64,000 nt of DNA. Source: Protonemura montana (lineage: Eukaryota > Arthropoda > Insecta > Plecoptera > Nemouridae). Both the position numbers and the translations under genes were made by a program. This document shows, piece after piece, positions 42,542 through 54,240 of the stretch; position 1 is the stretch's first letter, and every line of letters starts with the position of its first letter. The notes below the pieces were generated by a model. That model had not been told where the DNA came from. It worked only from the letters and a program-made list of their open reading frames with translations, and did no database searches. The stretch is taken from positions 2,535,001 to 2,599,000 of the forward strand of contig OX387610.1 of NCBI GenBank assembly GCA_947568835.1, given 5' to 3'.

Positions 42542-43523
42542 TGGGGGGACTGAAATGATAGCCTATCTTATCAATCTGTTAAAGGCATGGATCAGCTGAG
42601 TAAACTTTCAATTTGATTGTGAACTGAATTTTTAAAAGAAAGCAAAATGATTTCTTCCTCTGGTTAAATGATTAAAGGGTTGCTTAGTTTAACAAATCCG
42701 AATTATTTAATTGCGTAATATAACTGCATTTTTAATTTGTTTGTTTAGATGCAGTTTATCAGTAAATACCATCATTACTTACCGACTTTAAAATTGATAA
42801 CTCACAAATTATATATAAGCTAGTAATACCGATTAAATCAAACAAAAGCGTCTGCAAAGTTAAAACGCACGCTTTGTTCAGCTTTGTTTTCATCATGTTT
42901 TAATCATTTTCATCGACGAAATTATAACGTAGAATAAATGTTCAATTTGGCTGTAATTGCCCCCGTCACGGTTGATTAGATACGTTACCACCATGAAGCC
43001 ACCACGCCCCTGAAGTGCATGGTTGCAACATTTCACTGCGCTATTGCAGTAATAATCAGAGTTCATTTGCAGCGGCCGGCGATCTCGCAACCTAGACGTC
43101 CAAAACTGACATACATAATTGCCATAATGACACTGACGCGATATCATTGCCGGCATCTCTGTTGTAACAATATACCGAGCCATTTTGCCACACCAGAATT
43201 AAATTAGCCTGCGATAATTCCTAGCGGTATTCCGTTTCTGAATTTTGCATACCATTAGAATTAGAGCGAATTCCCGGTAGATTCTAGAACCGCATGCATG
43301 AATAACGCGGTACCGAAGTGAACCACTGTTCAGCATAAACTCAACAGCAAAGTTCACTAAGTTAAGCACGTAAACTAACAAAAAAAACGAAAAAAACGAG
43401 ACATTCTAACCAAATCAACCTGTCAAAATGCTGAACAGTGCGGTCAAGCTTGAAACCAATTGTAAAGTCATGTGGTTGAAGGTGGTTTAATGGAAACAAA
43501 GTCTTCTGGAGAAGAACCACTGT
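42542..43523. other. Unique region with no recognised gene
   Basis: AT-rich single-copy sequence. Two overlapping short frames near 42893-43207 have no domain. Confidence 0.4.
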
Positions 43524-44350
43524 AAAAATAACCTGGATAGAGCATAGCATCCTGCCAGATGATCTCAAATAACCTGGATAGAGCATAGCATCCTGCCAGA
43601 TGATCTCAAATAACCTGGATAGAGCATAGGATCCAGCCAGCTGATCTTAAATAACCTGGATAGAGCATAGGATCCAGCCAGCTGATCTCAAATAACCTTA
43701 ATAGAGCATAGGATCCAGCCAGCTGATCTCAAATAACCTGGATAGAGAATAGGATCCAGCCAGCTGATCTCAAATAACCTGGATAGAGAATAGGATCCAG
43801 CCAGCTGATCTCAAATAACCTAGATAGAGCATAGGATCCAGCCAGCTGATCTAAAATAACCTAGATAGAGCATAGGATCCAGCTAGCTGATCTCAAATAA
43901 CCTTGCTGAAGCATAGGATCCAGGCAGCTGATCTCAAATAACCTGGATAGAGCATAGGATCCAGCCAGCTGATCTCAAATAACCTGGATAGAGCATAGGA
44001 TCTAGCCAGCTGATCTCAAATAACCTGGATAGAGCATTGGATCTAGCCAGCTGATCTCAAATAACCTGGATAGAGCATAGGATCCAGCCAGCTGATCTCA
44101 AATAACCTGGATAGATCATAGGATCCAGCAAGCTGATCTAAAATAACCTGGATAGATCATAGGATCCAGCCAGCTGATCTCAAATAACCTGGATAGATCA
44201 TAGGATCCAGCCAGCTGATCTTAAATAACCTGGATAGAGCATAGAATCCAGTATGCTGATCTCAAATAACCTGGATAGATCATAGGATCCAGCAAGCTGA
44301 TCTCAAATAACCTGGATAGATCATAGGATCCAGCCAGCTGATCTCGAATA
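43524..44350 (-). repeat. 41-bp satellite, locus 2, inverted, about 20 copies
   Basis: The unit reads AATAACCTGGATAGAGCATA then GGATCCAGCCAGCTGATCTC, the reverse complement of the arrays at 12.1 and 53.3 kb. Variants such as GATAGATCATAGG occur in adjacent runs, showing local duplication. The first two units (ATAGCATCCTGCCAGATG) form a distinct pair. Confidence 0.95.
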
Positions 44351-44991
44351 ACATGATAACAGAAATCCCGCCAACTTTCGTACTCTACGCTCGCTACGCT
44401 CATACGTTTTTGCCCTCACAAAACAAGAATTCACTTGAAATCACATCCTGTCAGCAACAATTATAGCAGCAAGTGATTCAAGTCCTGGCCGCGTCGATAT
44501 CAGCGCTTTATTGTGACGTAGATTTAGAAATCGCCGATCGTGACTCCAGTTTGTCACCGGGAACAATGGCTGCCTCGCGCGAGGTTGGCACTAACTGGGC
44601 GCGTGCTTTCACTAGCAAATGTTGGCAACTCAGTTGGCGTGCTTTCACTTTGTTAGGTTAGGAATTGGGACGTCACTTGCCCTGTTGTCTAGCTTAGTGA
44701 ATCTGTCACGGCGGTGATTAGTTGAGCTTTTAACGGCTTGTTAAAATAACTTTTTAAGCGTTAAAAATGATGAAAAAAGATGGATTTGTTTGTGAATTTA
44801 TTTTATTTTTACTACGTGTATGAATTGTGTACGCTGATATTCGAAATATAATCGAACAAATAAACGACTTAACGATTTCAGCAGCGCATTACAACTGCAA
44901 TTAAATAAGGTTTAGTGGCGATAATAAACGAAGTGGTAATCTGCTTAAAAACACTGGTATTTTGAAAAAAATGTACACAAAAAACAGTGAA
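44351..44991. other. Unique region with no recognised gene
   Basis: No array or element. Single-copy sequence, AT-rich from about 44740. Confidence 0.4.
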
Positions 44992-45935
44992 ATACACTGC
45001 GCTGAGTCAGGTATTGGATGGGTGATTATCATACACATGACCAGATCTGTTCGGGAGAGAGGTTGGAGGGATGAAAGTTAAGCTACACTGCGCTGAGTCA
45101 GGTATTGGATGGGTGATTATCATACACATGACCAGATCTGTTCGGGAGAGAGGTTGGAGGGATGAAAGTTAAGCAACACTGCGCTGGGTCAGGTATTGGA
45201 TGGGTGACGCATCATATACATGACCAGTTCTGTTCGGGAGAGAGGTTGGAGGGATGAAAGTTAAGAAAAACTGCGCTGAGTCAGGTATTGGATGGGTGAC
45301 CATCATACACATGACCAGTTCTGTTCGCGAGAGAGGTTGGAGGAATGAAAGTTAAGCAACACAGTGCTGGGTCAGGTATTGGATGGGTGACCATCATACA
45401 CATGACCAGTTCTGTTCGCGAGAGAGGCTGGAGGAATGAAAGTTAAGCAACACAGTGCTGGGTCAGGTATTGGATGGGTGACCATCATACACATGACCAG
45501 TTCTGTTCGCGAGAGAGGCTGGAGGAATGAAAGTTTAGCAACACAGTGCTGGGTCAGGTATTGGATGGGTGACCATCATACACATGACCAGTTCTGTTCG
45601 CGAGAGAGGCTGGAGGGATGGAAGTTAAGCAACACTGCGCTGAGCCAGGTATTGGATGGATGACCATCATACACATGACCAGTTCTGTTCGCGAGAGAGG
45701 TTGGAGGGATGAAAGTTAGTACAGCAACTTTACAACAACAGGAATACTGTTGTATGAGATGTACTGTCCTTCGGAAGGGACTTTAAGCCGGTGGTCCCTT
45801 TGGTAGGCTTCGTGCCAGCACCGGGTTTTCCTTTATCTCTACTAGGCTAGGTTAGGTTCATCATCTTCGGCTCATTCTCCGACACCATTAGACCAGTGCC
45901 ACACGACCCGTTGTCAAAACAATGCGTCGTTAAAG
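44992..45935 (+). mobile_element. 5S-headed SINE-like element with eight head/linker units and tail
   Basis: Eight 91-bp units (GGATGGGTGATT in the first two, GGATGGGTGACC or GACGC later) are followed by GAAAGTTAGTACAGCAACTT, then a body lacking most of the TTATCAACCTCTCGACAG segment, GTCCTTCGGAAGGGACTTTA, GTGCCAGCACCGGG and the tail ending CAAAACAATGCGTCGTTAAA. Units 4-8 share CTGTTCGCGAGAGAGG in place of CGGGAGAGAGG, a local variant spread by unit duplication. Confidence 0.88.
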
Positions 45936-46644
45936 AGAAGACAAAAAATCCATAAAAAAATGTGTAATCTACCATTTTGTAATAAATGATATAATAGGTA
46001 ATTTAACCCAAGGTTTTCTCTGAGATGTTGAGGCTTTCTAAAAGCTAACCGATGTCAGATTGGACTTAAGTCAACTCAAACGTCTTCCTCAGCGTCTCTG
46101 CCTCTGAGATTCCTGGAGAGATTTAAAAAAACCCAGCACATGTGTCCCCTCGATTCATATTTCAGCTCTCGATGTCGGTCGTGTACAGCAAAGCGCATTT
46201 CCCGGAACATTTCCCGGGGCATTTCCCGGCCCAAGTTGAAACCATTTCCCCCAAAACGCACGGTGCCAGACGCGACCCCTTTCCCTTGTCGGCGTCGCGG
46301 AATGGACGCCCAAATTTCAATTATCAGAACGACGCCATGCGTCTCCTATCTTTTTTTTACGCGAACGACGCCAATAAAAAGCGTCGAACTGGTGTGCTTG
46401 ATTAATTATTGATTTCGTATCTAAGGCTTGTTGAAAATCGTATGTCGTCGCCCGGATGATGTTTGATGGGGATATGTTTGGGAGTCAAGATTGGGCGGTA
46501 AATTTTTACATCGCGGGTTACGACCTAGCCGCTGGACGTTCGTTTCCTGGCAATTAGATCCGTTCTGTTATTCTGAGGTTTCCCGCCATGCGGCGTTACT
46601 GTCTACATGCTTGAACATGAGAAATAATACTGCATTTTTTATTA
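45936..46644. other. Unique region with a STAT-like motif cluster
   Basis: Three TTCCCGG motifs occur at 12-bp spacing (46199, 46211, 46223). The first, TTCCCGGAA, fits the STAT palindrome TTCNNNGAA. No gene is recognised. Confidence 0.35.
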
Positions 46645-46860
46645 TTATTATGAACACTATAAACGTCTCAAAAATTGATGCCCAAAATCGTCTCAAAAAG
46701 CCAGTGTTCAAGTTGCTCAATTGGTTAGAGCAACACCCGCGACAGGTGGGGATCGGGGTTCTTGACCCCGTTTGGGCATCAATTTTTGAGACGGTAGTAG
46801 TGTTCATAATAATAAATTCCCCGCGCATTGCAAGCGTTTGCAATTTAAATAAGATTTATG
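46645..46860 (+). mobile_element. tRNA-bearing element, internally deleted
   Basis: Left arm (AACACTATAAACGTCTCAAA, TTGATGCCCAAA) joins directly to ATCGTCTCAAAAAGCCAGTG, so most of the usual body is absent. A tRNA-like copy lies at 46706-46778 with a damaged T-arm (GGGGTTCTTGACCCCG), followed by TTTTTGAGACGG and the inverted outer end GCAAGCGTTTGC. Confidence 0.82.
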
Positions 46861-47019
46861 CTAATAACACTGAATTTTACACACAAACAAAACGAAAATA
46901 ATCAGGTATTCTCAGTCATCTTGTTAGTGGAGATTGTTGTTTTGTTGTTTTGGACATTTTAAGGCGTGGAAAAAATCTGGATAGGTAAAATCTTACCAGT
47001 GAATGTTTTTTAATTAGGT

Positions 47020-47460
47020 TTTTAGGTCAGATTTAACCAAAATGTTGAACTATAAGTTGGATCTCTAGCTCACAGACACATCTTAATTCCACTGCATGTG
47101 ATTGGAAGTCGTCATGGCAACAGTTTCAACAAAATGTTCAACTATAAGTTGGATCTCTAGCTCACAGAAACATCTGAATTTCACTGCATGTGATTGGAAG
47201 TCGTCATGGCAACAGTTTCAACAAAATGATCAACTATAAGTTGGATCTCTAGCTCACAGAAACATCTGAATTTCACTGCATGTGATTGGAAGTCGTCATG
47301 GCAACAGTTTCAACAAAATGTTCAACTATAAGTTGGATCTCTAGCTCACAGAAACATCTGAATTTCACTGCATGTAATTGGAAGTCGTCATGGCAACAGT
47401 TTCAACTAACAATCCAACTAGGGGGCTAGATTTTGTTAAAATAGGACTAAAGTCAAAGCG
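47020..47460 (+). mobile_element. 92-bp-repeat-carrying element, copy 2 (four units)
   Basis: Four units are flanked by GGTCAGATTTAACCAAAATG and TTTCAACTAACAATCC then GGGGGCTAGATTTTG, matching the borders of the 20-unit copy at 21330-23245. The first unit is the most changed (CACAGACACATCTTAATTCC). Confidence 0.9.
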
Positions 47461-48352
47461 GGTTTAATCTTTAGATTTCTAATTAAAATTCCAATTTTGA
47501 AAATAATCGCAAAAACGCAAATAAACCAGGCGCGGAATCTCGTCAATCTTTCTTGTTCAGGTAAAAATATTAAACGAACATGTTGGTGCAAAGCTATGTT
47601 CATTATTTTGCAAATAACAGGCTTTAAATCTCGTAAAAACGCTTCGTTAGTCTTGTTTTTAAAAAGGTATCTGATTTCTGTTTTTCATTGTACCTTTACG
47701 AAATTAGCAAACTGTTACAAAACAAAAAAATCTCTTCTGATTGGCTTTTGCTAAGCAAATAATTAACTAACGGACTGTTAACTTCTTAACGGTGAAACTA
47801 TTGAGAGACAACATTCAAGTCGTAATTTGTTTCGTTGAAAGTCGCTACCACGGCCTTCTAAAGCCTGTTAATAAAAGTGCTAATGACCAGTGACGTCATT
47901 ATCGACGTCAGACTTTCGATTGAACGATGTCGAAATATCGGCGCCGGGCGTCGAGAATTTAGGCGGAAGGTTTTTTTTAATGATGATGGGTTGGGGGCGG
48001 ATGGTAAATTGATAATGGAGACAAAATAATGAACAAATTTCTATGAAACTCAATTAGGGAAATTTTGCCTGCTTTGAAAAACGGGTTAGAGAATGTGAGA
48101 GGGTTTCAATTCCGTGAGACATGGCCAGGAAAAGATGCGCGTGCCGTTGTCGGCCAAGCACTCAACTTTTAACGAAATTTAGAGCGTAGAGAAGTGGGGG
48201 GGGGATGCCCCACCATTCAACGGGCGCCCTTCGATTTAAATGGGGCTCTTACCACTCGAGTCCCTGGTTGTCCCGTTCTATCTCCGATGGGCTTTGTGTT
48301 CACACCCAATAATTACTCGGGCTAAAGTTCAATAGAAAATACATAAAATTTA
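47461..48352. other. Unique region with two CRE-like motifs
   Basis: TGACGTCA at 47891-47898 is followed 8 bp later by CGACGTCAG. No gene is recognised; the 85-codon frame at 47497-47754 has no domain. Confidence 0.4.
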
Positions 48353-48800
48353 GAATGAAATCTGATTTAACTTACAAACGCTTGCAATGCGCGGGGTATT
48401 TTATTATTAACAACACTGTGACCGTCTCAAAAATTGATGCTCAAACGCCGACTCGAACCCCGATCTCCACCTGTCGCGGGTGTTGCTCTAACCAATTGAG
48501 CTACTTGGACCCCGATCTCCACCTGTCGCGGGTGTTGCTCTAAACAATTGAGCTACTTGGACACTGGCTTTTTGAGACGGTTTTAGTGTATTTGATGAGA
48601 ATGACGGATCTCCAAGGAGTAGAACCATGAGGCTGTGAATACTCACAGTCACTCTGATTCTAGTGACGCTATATCACGTCACAGCCTGTTAAATTCCAGT
48701 AACTACAATTTGACGTTGAATTCGTTGCTGTATTAGGATGAAATCTTATTTAAATTGCAAACGCTTGCAATGCGGCTGGGTATTTTATTATTAACAACAT
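48353..48800 (-). mobile_element. tRNA-bearing element with duplicated tRNA-like part and directly repeated ends
   Basis: It contains the outer end at 48355-48400, a minus-strand tRNA-like at 48438-48510 plus a partial second copy at 48511-48562, the inner TTTTTGAGACGG, the body, and a second outer end in the same orientation at 48739-48800. Two ends in direct orientation 384 bp apart suggest a tandem or head-to-tail form rather than a simple inverted-repeat transposon. Confidence 0.82.
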
Positions 48801-49242
48801 TAGCACTAACATCGTTAATATCTCTTACTTTTGATTCTTTCTCCCGTCTCACTTCTTCTTTTTCACGGCATGCCGAAGCGTTGTTGTCAGAATAACAAAG
48901 TTGTGATAATTAGCAAAAAAAAGTACCGTTTCATTTTGACTTGTCATAACAAACAAGGCTTATAATTGGCAAGCAAAAAAACCTTCGTTCACTTTATGTT
49001 TTTATGTAGCACCTTCTGTTATTCTTTTTCTTGAGGGAAATGTTTTTACTATCAAAGGGCAGTGGCGTCCACGGGACCTAATTTGTCAAATCAGAAGTTT
49101 AGAAATAGAAGAAGATCTATCAGGAAAAACACAACAGCGAAACCTAATTACACTTCCATTACTTGCAGTTCAAACGTTCACCACTGGAGCGCCACTAAAG
49201 CAATGATATTAAAGTGCGCTTTCATCTTTCATATAAATTGAT
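48801..49242. other. Unique spacer
   Basis: AT-rich sequence without recognised features. Confidence 0.4.
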
Positions 49243-49826
49243 TGATTTGTGGTGTTTAACGACGCACTGTTTTGACATCTGGCCATGCGGCACTGGTCTA
49301 ATGGCGTCAGTAAATGAGTGGACGATTATGAACCTAACCTAGCCTAGAAGTGAGCATGTAACCTACTTCTGTCGAAGACCAATGGGACCACCAGCTTAAC
49401 GTCCCTTCCAAAGGACGGTACAACGTGAACAGCAGGATTCCTCCACAAATCCATACTGTCGAGAGGTTGATAAGCAAGACGAGTGAAGTTGCCGTACTAA
49501 CTTTCATCCCTCCAACCTCTCTCCCGAACAGAACTGGTAATGCGTATGATGGTCACCCATCCAATACCTGACCCAGCGTAGTGTTGCTTAACTTTCATCC
49601 CTCTAACCTCTCTCCCGAACAGAAATGGTCATGTGTATGATGGTCACCCATCCAATACCTGACTCAGCGCAGTGTTGCTTAACTTTCATTCATCCAACCT
49701 CTCTCCCGAACAGAACTGGTCATGTGTATGATGGTCACCCATCCAATATCTGTCCCAGCGCAGTGTTGCTTAACTTCGGTTACCTTACGGGAACCGGTGT
49801 TTTCAACTTGCCAAACCGTTCGGTTT
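49243..49826 (-). mobile_element. 5S-headed SINE-like element, complete
   Basis: Tail (GTTTAACGACGCACTGTTTT), body (GTCCCTTCCAAAGGACGGTA, GAGAGGTTGATAAGCAAGAC), three head/linker units, then the 5' half of the 5S head on the minus strand (ACCGAACGGTTTGGC, AACACCGGTTCCCGTAAGG). The GATGATG microsatellite of the tail is shortened here. Confidence 0.87.
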
Positions 49827-50362
49827 CATATTTTTATCGCGGCAGCGAAGTAATCGTTAATTTCGGCTCTGATTGCATCGAATCTTCTCAGCGTACGCCG
49901 ATGAAGATGAATCTGCATCCCTTACCTTAAATACCAAGCTTCAAGCTCAATTCCACGCCCGGATATTACGCGATCAACCACTGCTAATTAAAATCTAAAC
50001 AAAATTGAAAAAAAAAAAACGCTTCCTGAGCCAATACGTTTTGAAAACGCTGCAAGCTAGTTATTAAAGCCCATTAAATAAGGGTGCTTGGTGGGGGGGG
50101 GGGGGGGGGGGGGGGGGGGTGGGGAGTGCGTTTTCAAGAACTCAGTTCTCTAGCTCTCGGCTGCAAAAAAGGGAATATCTTCCAGAAGTCCCGTTTTATT
50201 AACTTTCCAAGAATGTTGGGATAATCAGGGCACAATTTACGCGTAAGTACTCTCGCTTTAGTTTACCAGGGATCAATTCGCATAAAGCTTTTCATTAAAT
50301 TGAAGCATAAATAGGCTCGACCTCGCCCCTTCAGAAGGATGGTTCAAAATCAAGGACTGCAT
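49827..50362. other. Unique region with a G27 homopolymer
   Basis: G27 at 50093-50119 is the longest G run in the window. A10 lies near 50010. No gene is recognised. Confidence 0.5.
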
Positions 50363-50972
50363 TGATCATCGTGAGATCACCGGAGTTGAGCAACACTGCA
50401 CTGGGTCAGGTATTGAATGGGTGATCATCATACACATGACCAGTTCTGTTCGGGAGAGAGGTTGGAGGGATGAAAGTTAAGCAACACTGCGCTGGGTCAG
50501 GTATTGGATGGGTGACCATCATACACATGACCAGTTCTGTTCGGGAGAGAGGTTGGAGGGATGAAAGTTAAGCAACACTGCGCTGGGTCAGGTATTGGAT
50601 GGGTGACCATCATACACATGACCAGTTCTGTTCGGGAGAGAGGTTGGAGGGATGAAAGTTAAGCAACACTGCGCTGGGTCAGGTATTGGATGGGTGATCA
50701 TCATACACATGACCAGTTCTGTTCGGGAGAGAGGTTGGAGGGATGAAAGTTAAGCAACACTGCGCTGGGTCAGGTATTGAATGGGTGATCATCATACACA
50801 TGACCAGTTCTGTTCGGGAGAGAGGTTGGAGGGATGAAAGTTAAGCAACACTGCGCTGAGTCAGGTATTGGATGGGTGATCATCATACACATGACCAGTT
50901 CTGTTCGGGAGAGAGGTTGGAAGGAATAAAAGTTCAGCAACACTGCACTCAATCTGGTAATCGATGGGTTTC
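50363..50972 (+). mobile_element. 5S-headed element: head and six units, no body
   Basis: A partial 5S head (ATCGTGAGATCACCGGAGTT) leads six 91-bp units, then a diverged last half unit. GGATGGGTGACC or GGATGGGTGATC is kept in most units. No body or tail follows. Confidence 0.87.
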
Positions 50973-53282
50973 TCTGACTTAAGATTTGCTCGTGCCCAGT
51001 AATTGAAAAAGAAAATTCATATCGCGGTACCTGACGTTTAGCAAGGTTGAAGTAATCATGAAGATGGTAATGTTGGATGGGGAAGATCTTTACCTCAGAC
51101 TTAACGGGATTGATGATTCAATTGCACCAGAAGTGACTCGAGAGCGAGCAACTCTGCCAGTCGAACACTTGAATATTGTCTCCATCCTATTTTACCCTCA
51201 ATCCTTGCGCTATACCTTTTTATATTGCCTGACCATTCTGTCAGATGGTCTCCAAATATTCGACATTGCTTGCACAGTATTGGATCTATACAGCATGGTC
51301 GCTGCCAACTACTAGGGTTTCGGGAAGTGGGGAGGGGGGCAGCTGTTATTGATGAGGGCGATTTGGCTCAAGACTCAGCGCGGAAATTAGCCGGCGTTCC
51401 AGAGGATCGCGTCGAGGAAAGCGATTCGAGTTATGGACGCTTGATGAGACAAGCGAAGTGAGTGAGAATGTTTATGGGGGGACTGGTTGGAGTGGGGGGC
51501 TCTTCTAGGCGGGGAAGCGATTTGAAAGGCGTGTGCTTTTCATTTGTTTCCCAGCGTCGGGAATGAAATGTCTTGCTGAATGTTAGCGTTTATATTTCAG
51601 TTCTCTTGCGTTTCGTTGCTGCGTTTGCTTAGCTGCGAGTTCGGGAAGACTGATCTGTCTTGCTAATGATTCTGTCATCTTGGCGTTCACGTGCTCAGCT
51701 TAGTTTAACCGAAGTGCAAAAATCAAATTTATGTTTACTGAAATATTTTGAAAGACACAACAGAGGATAGTTTCACAAATACTAAAAATATATTGCAGAT
51801 TACATTGAAATTGTAGTTTATATTCAAGAATGCGCTGTTAAATCAAATAAATTTACTGTAATTTTTCAACTTCTCTTTCTTGTACTATTCTCGAGTTAAT
51901 TTTAAACCCAGATCAAAAGAAATTTAAATTTTTAAACGCTTTTCGAGCTCAAAGAAAATGGTTTCAGACAAAATTGTAGATTAAATTGTTTGTTGATCAA
52001 AAACCATTGCATTTTGATTTAAACTTGGTGCTAAGAAATGTATTTATTTTTATTAAATGTCAATGATTTAGAGAATATCGAATCGTGAGTTGAAACCAAG
52101 CTAAGTCTGATGTCAGTGGCGCAAGGTCTTTGATCAGTTCTTGATTCAAGTTCTTGCCACCCGTTACAGCGACTTCATCGATATCAATTCCATTTACAGG
52201 ACATTTTGCTAGATTTATTGAAATTATTGCATTTTTGGGATAAGCGATTTTTGGGGAAAGCAAAAAAGAAAACATTTGTAGAAAATGTTAATGTATTTTG
52301 CTCAAATTAAGCAAACCAACGAACATGAGAGGTGTTCATGTGTTGGCTGCAAGACATCTTGCCTTCAGCTGTAGATCTGTGCAAGTCTTCGCATTTCGTT
52401 TGAATTTATTTTAAATATTTCTTAAAATACAAATGATTTTAGACTCATGTCAACTTTATCTTACCTAGGCACAAGTATTACAAAAAAAATATCTGGTCCT
52501 TTTTAGAACCACAAGTCAATCAAAACAGAGAAAATCCGAAACTCACCACAACATTCACCTACGGCTCTGAACCACTTCATCAAACCAAACAAATATATCT
52601 AATTCAATTGGGTTTTGAATGCTAATTTAAGAGCAATTTTTTAAATTATCTGTCTTAACTATAAGGAAACAAACTCCAGTTGAAAGAAGTATTCATTTTT
52701 ATATTTCTTAAATGTGTGTAATACTGGATCACGTTTCTGAGCTTGCCTAACAAAAAAAAAAAAAAAAAACCTAAATTGAATCTGATTTCATGACGTCACG
52801 CTTCAGGTAAAAATCACAACCCAAACCCAAGTTGACGCGTCACTGGATTAACTACGTCATAGTAATACCAACCGAGTCACACTAACACGGTTAGCTCTCG
52901 TCTGTCAAGTTGGCAACGCGGTTTAATTAAATCAAAACAAGCGGCAATCTAATTGAGGAGCGCTAGAGTGGTGTATCGGTGTGCCACGTAGCTAGTGTTG
53001 CCTGTCTGACTCGCTGCAAAGGTTGGTAATTGAACACAAAGTTTCGCTCGTGGTTGGCATGTCTGTTAGGTTAGCCACACTGCGACGCTAGGTTGTTTCG
53101 TTGGACGATTGTATTAACAATGACAACGAAGCGGCAATTACGCGATGTGTTTTTCAATTATTAGCAATGCACTGGTCAAGTAACCTGGGTAGCGGTTGCC
53201 ATGGAAAGACTTTGAAGCTAATGCCACCATCTTGGCAGTCTCAAAATCTGAGCTCTCACAAAGAGCCCGTGATTTTTCACGG
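50973..53282. other. Longest array-free stretch of the window (2.3 kb); no gene seen
   Basis: Mostly AT-rich with A18 near 52753 and TGACGTCA at 52791-52798. An ATG-initiated 85-codon frame at 51058-51315 is reasonably balanced in composition but has no recognised domain and no clear splice sites. G-rich patches at 51325 and 51476 also occur. Confidence 0.4.
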
Positions 53283-53965
53283 GATGGCTGGATCCTATGC
53301 TTTATCCAGGTTATTTGAGATCAGCTGGCTGGATCCTATGCTCTATCCAGGTTATTTGAGATCAGCTGGCTGGATCCTATGCTCTATCCAGGTTATTTGA
53401 GATCAGCTGGCTGGATCCTATGCTCTATCCAGGTTATTTGAGATCAGCTGGCTGGATCCTATGCTTTATCTAGGTTATTTGAGATCACCTGGCTGGATCC
53501 TATGCTCTATCTAGGTTATTTGAGATCAGCTGGCTGGATCCTATGCTCTATCCAGGTTATTTGAGATCAGCTGGCTGGATCCTATGCTCTATCCAGGTTA
53601 TTTGAGATCAGCTGGCTGGATCCTATGCTCTATCCAGGTTATTTGAGATCAGCTGGCTGGATCCTATGCTTTATCTAGGTTATTTGAGATCACCTGGCTG
53701 GATCCTATGCTCTATCTAGGTTATTTGAGATCAGCTGGCTGGATCCTATGCTCTATCCAGGTTATTTGAGATCAGCTGGCTGGATCCTATGCTTTATCTA
53801 GGTTATTTGAGATCACCTGGCTGGATCCTATGCTCTATCTAGGTTATTTGAGATCAGCTGGCTGGATCCTATGCTCTATCCAGGTTATTTGAGATCAGCT
53901 GGCTGGATCCTATGCTCTATCCAGGTTATTTGAGATCAGCTGGCTGGATCCTATGCTCTATCCAA
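53283..53965 (+). repeat. 41-bp satellite, locus 3, about 17 copies
   Basis: The unit is as at 12105. Copies are more uniform than at locus 1. A three-unit set with TGCTTTATCTAGG, GATCACCTGG and TGCTCTATCTAGG recurs at about 53460, 53665 and 53785, revealing higher-order duplication. The array ends within a unit and passes directly into a 5S-headed element at 53965. Confidence 0.96.
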
Positions 53966-54240
53966 CTAGGGGACTACCGGCTTAACGTCCCTTCCGAAGA
54001 ACGGTATAACTCGAACATCCCTCCAACCTCTCTCCCGAACAGAACTGGTCATGTGCATGATGGTCACCCATCCAATACCTGACCCAGTGCAGTGCTGCTT
54101 AACTTTCATCCCTCCAACCTCTCTCCCGAACAGAACTGGTCATGTGTATGATGGTCACCCATCCAATACCTGATCCAGCACAGTGTTGCTTAACTTCGGT
54201 GATCTCACTTGGACCTGTGTTTCCAACACGCCAAACCGTT
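53966..54240 (-). mobile_element. 5S-headed element, truncated body, fused to the 41-bp satellite
   Basis: On the minus strand it has a 5S head, two linker units, then a body fragment GTCCCTTCCGAAG-like (here ACGTTCTTCGGAAG) and GCCGGTAGTCCCC, where it meets the satellite. The body's TTATCAACCTCTCG segment is missing. Confidence 0.8.

Noticed and set aside
51058..51315. 85-codon ATG-initiated gene in a unique region
   Set aside because: No domain or splice context; not distinguishable from chance.
50973..53282. Retrotransposon or transposase coding region
   Set aside because: No reverse transcriptase, endonuclease, integrase or transposase motif was seen in any frame here or elsewhere in the window.
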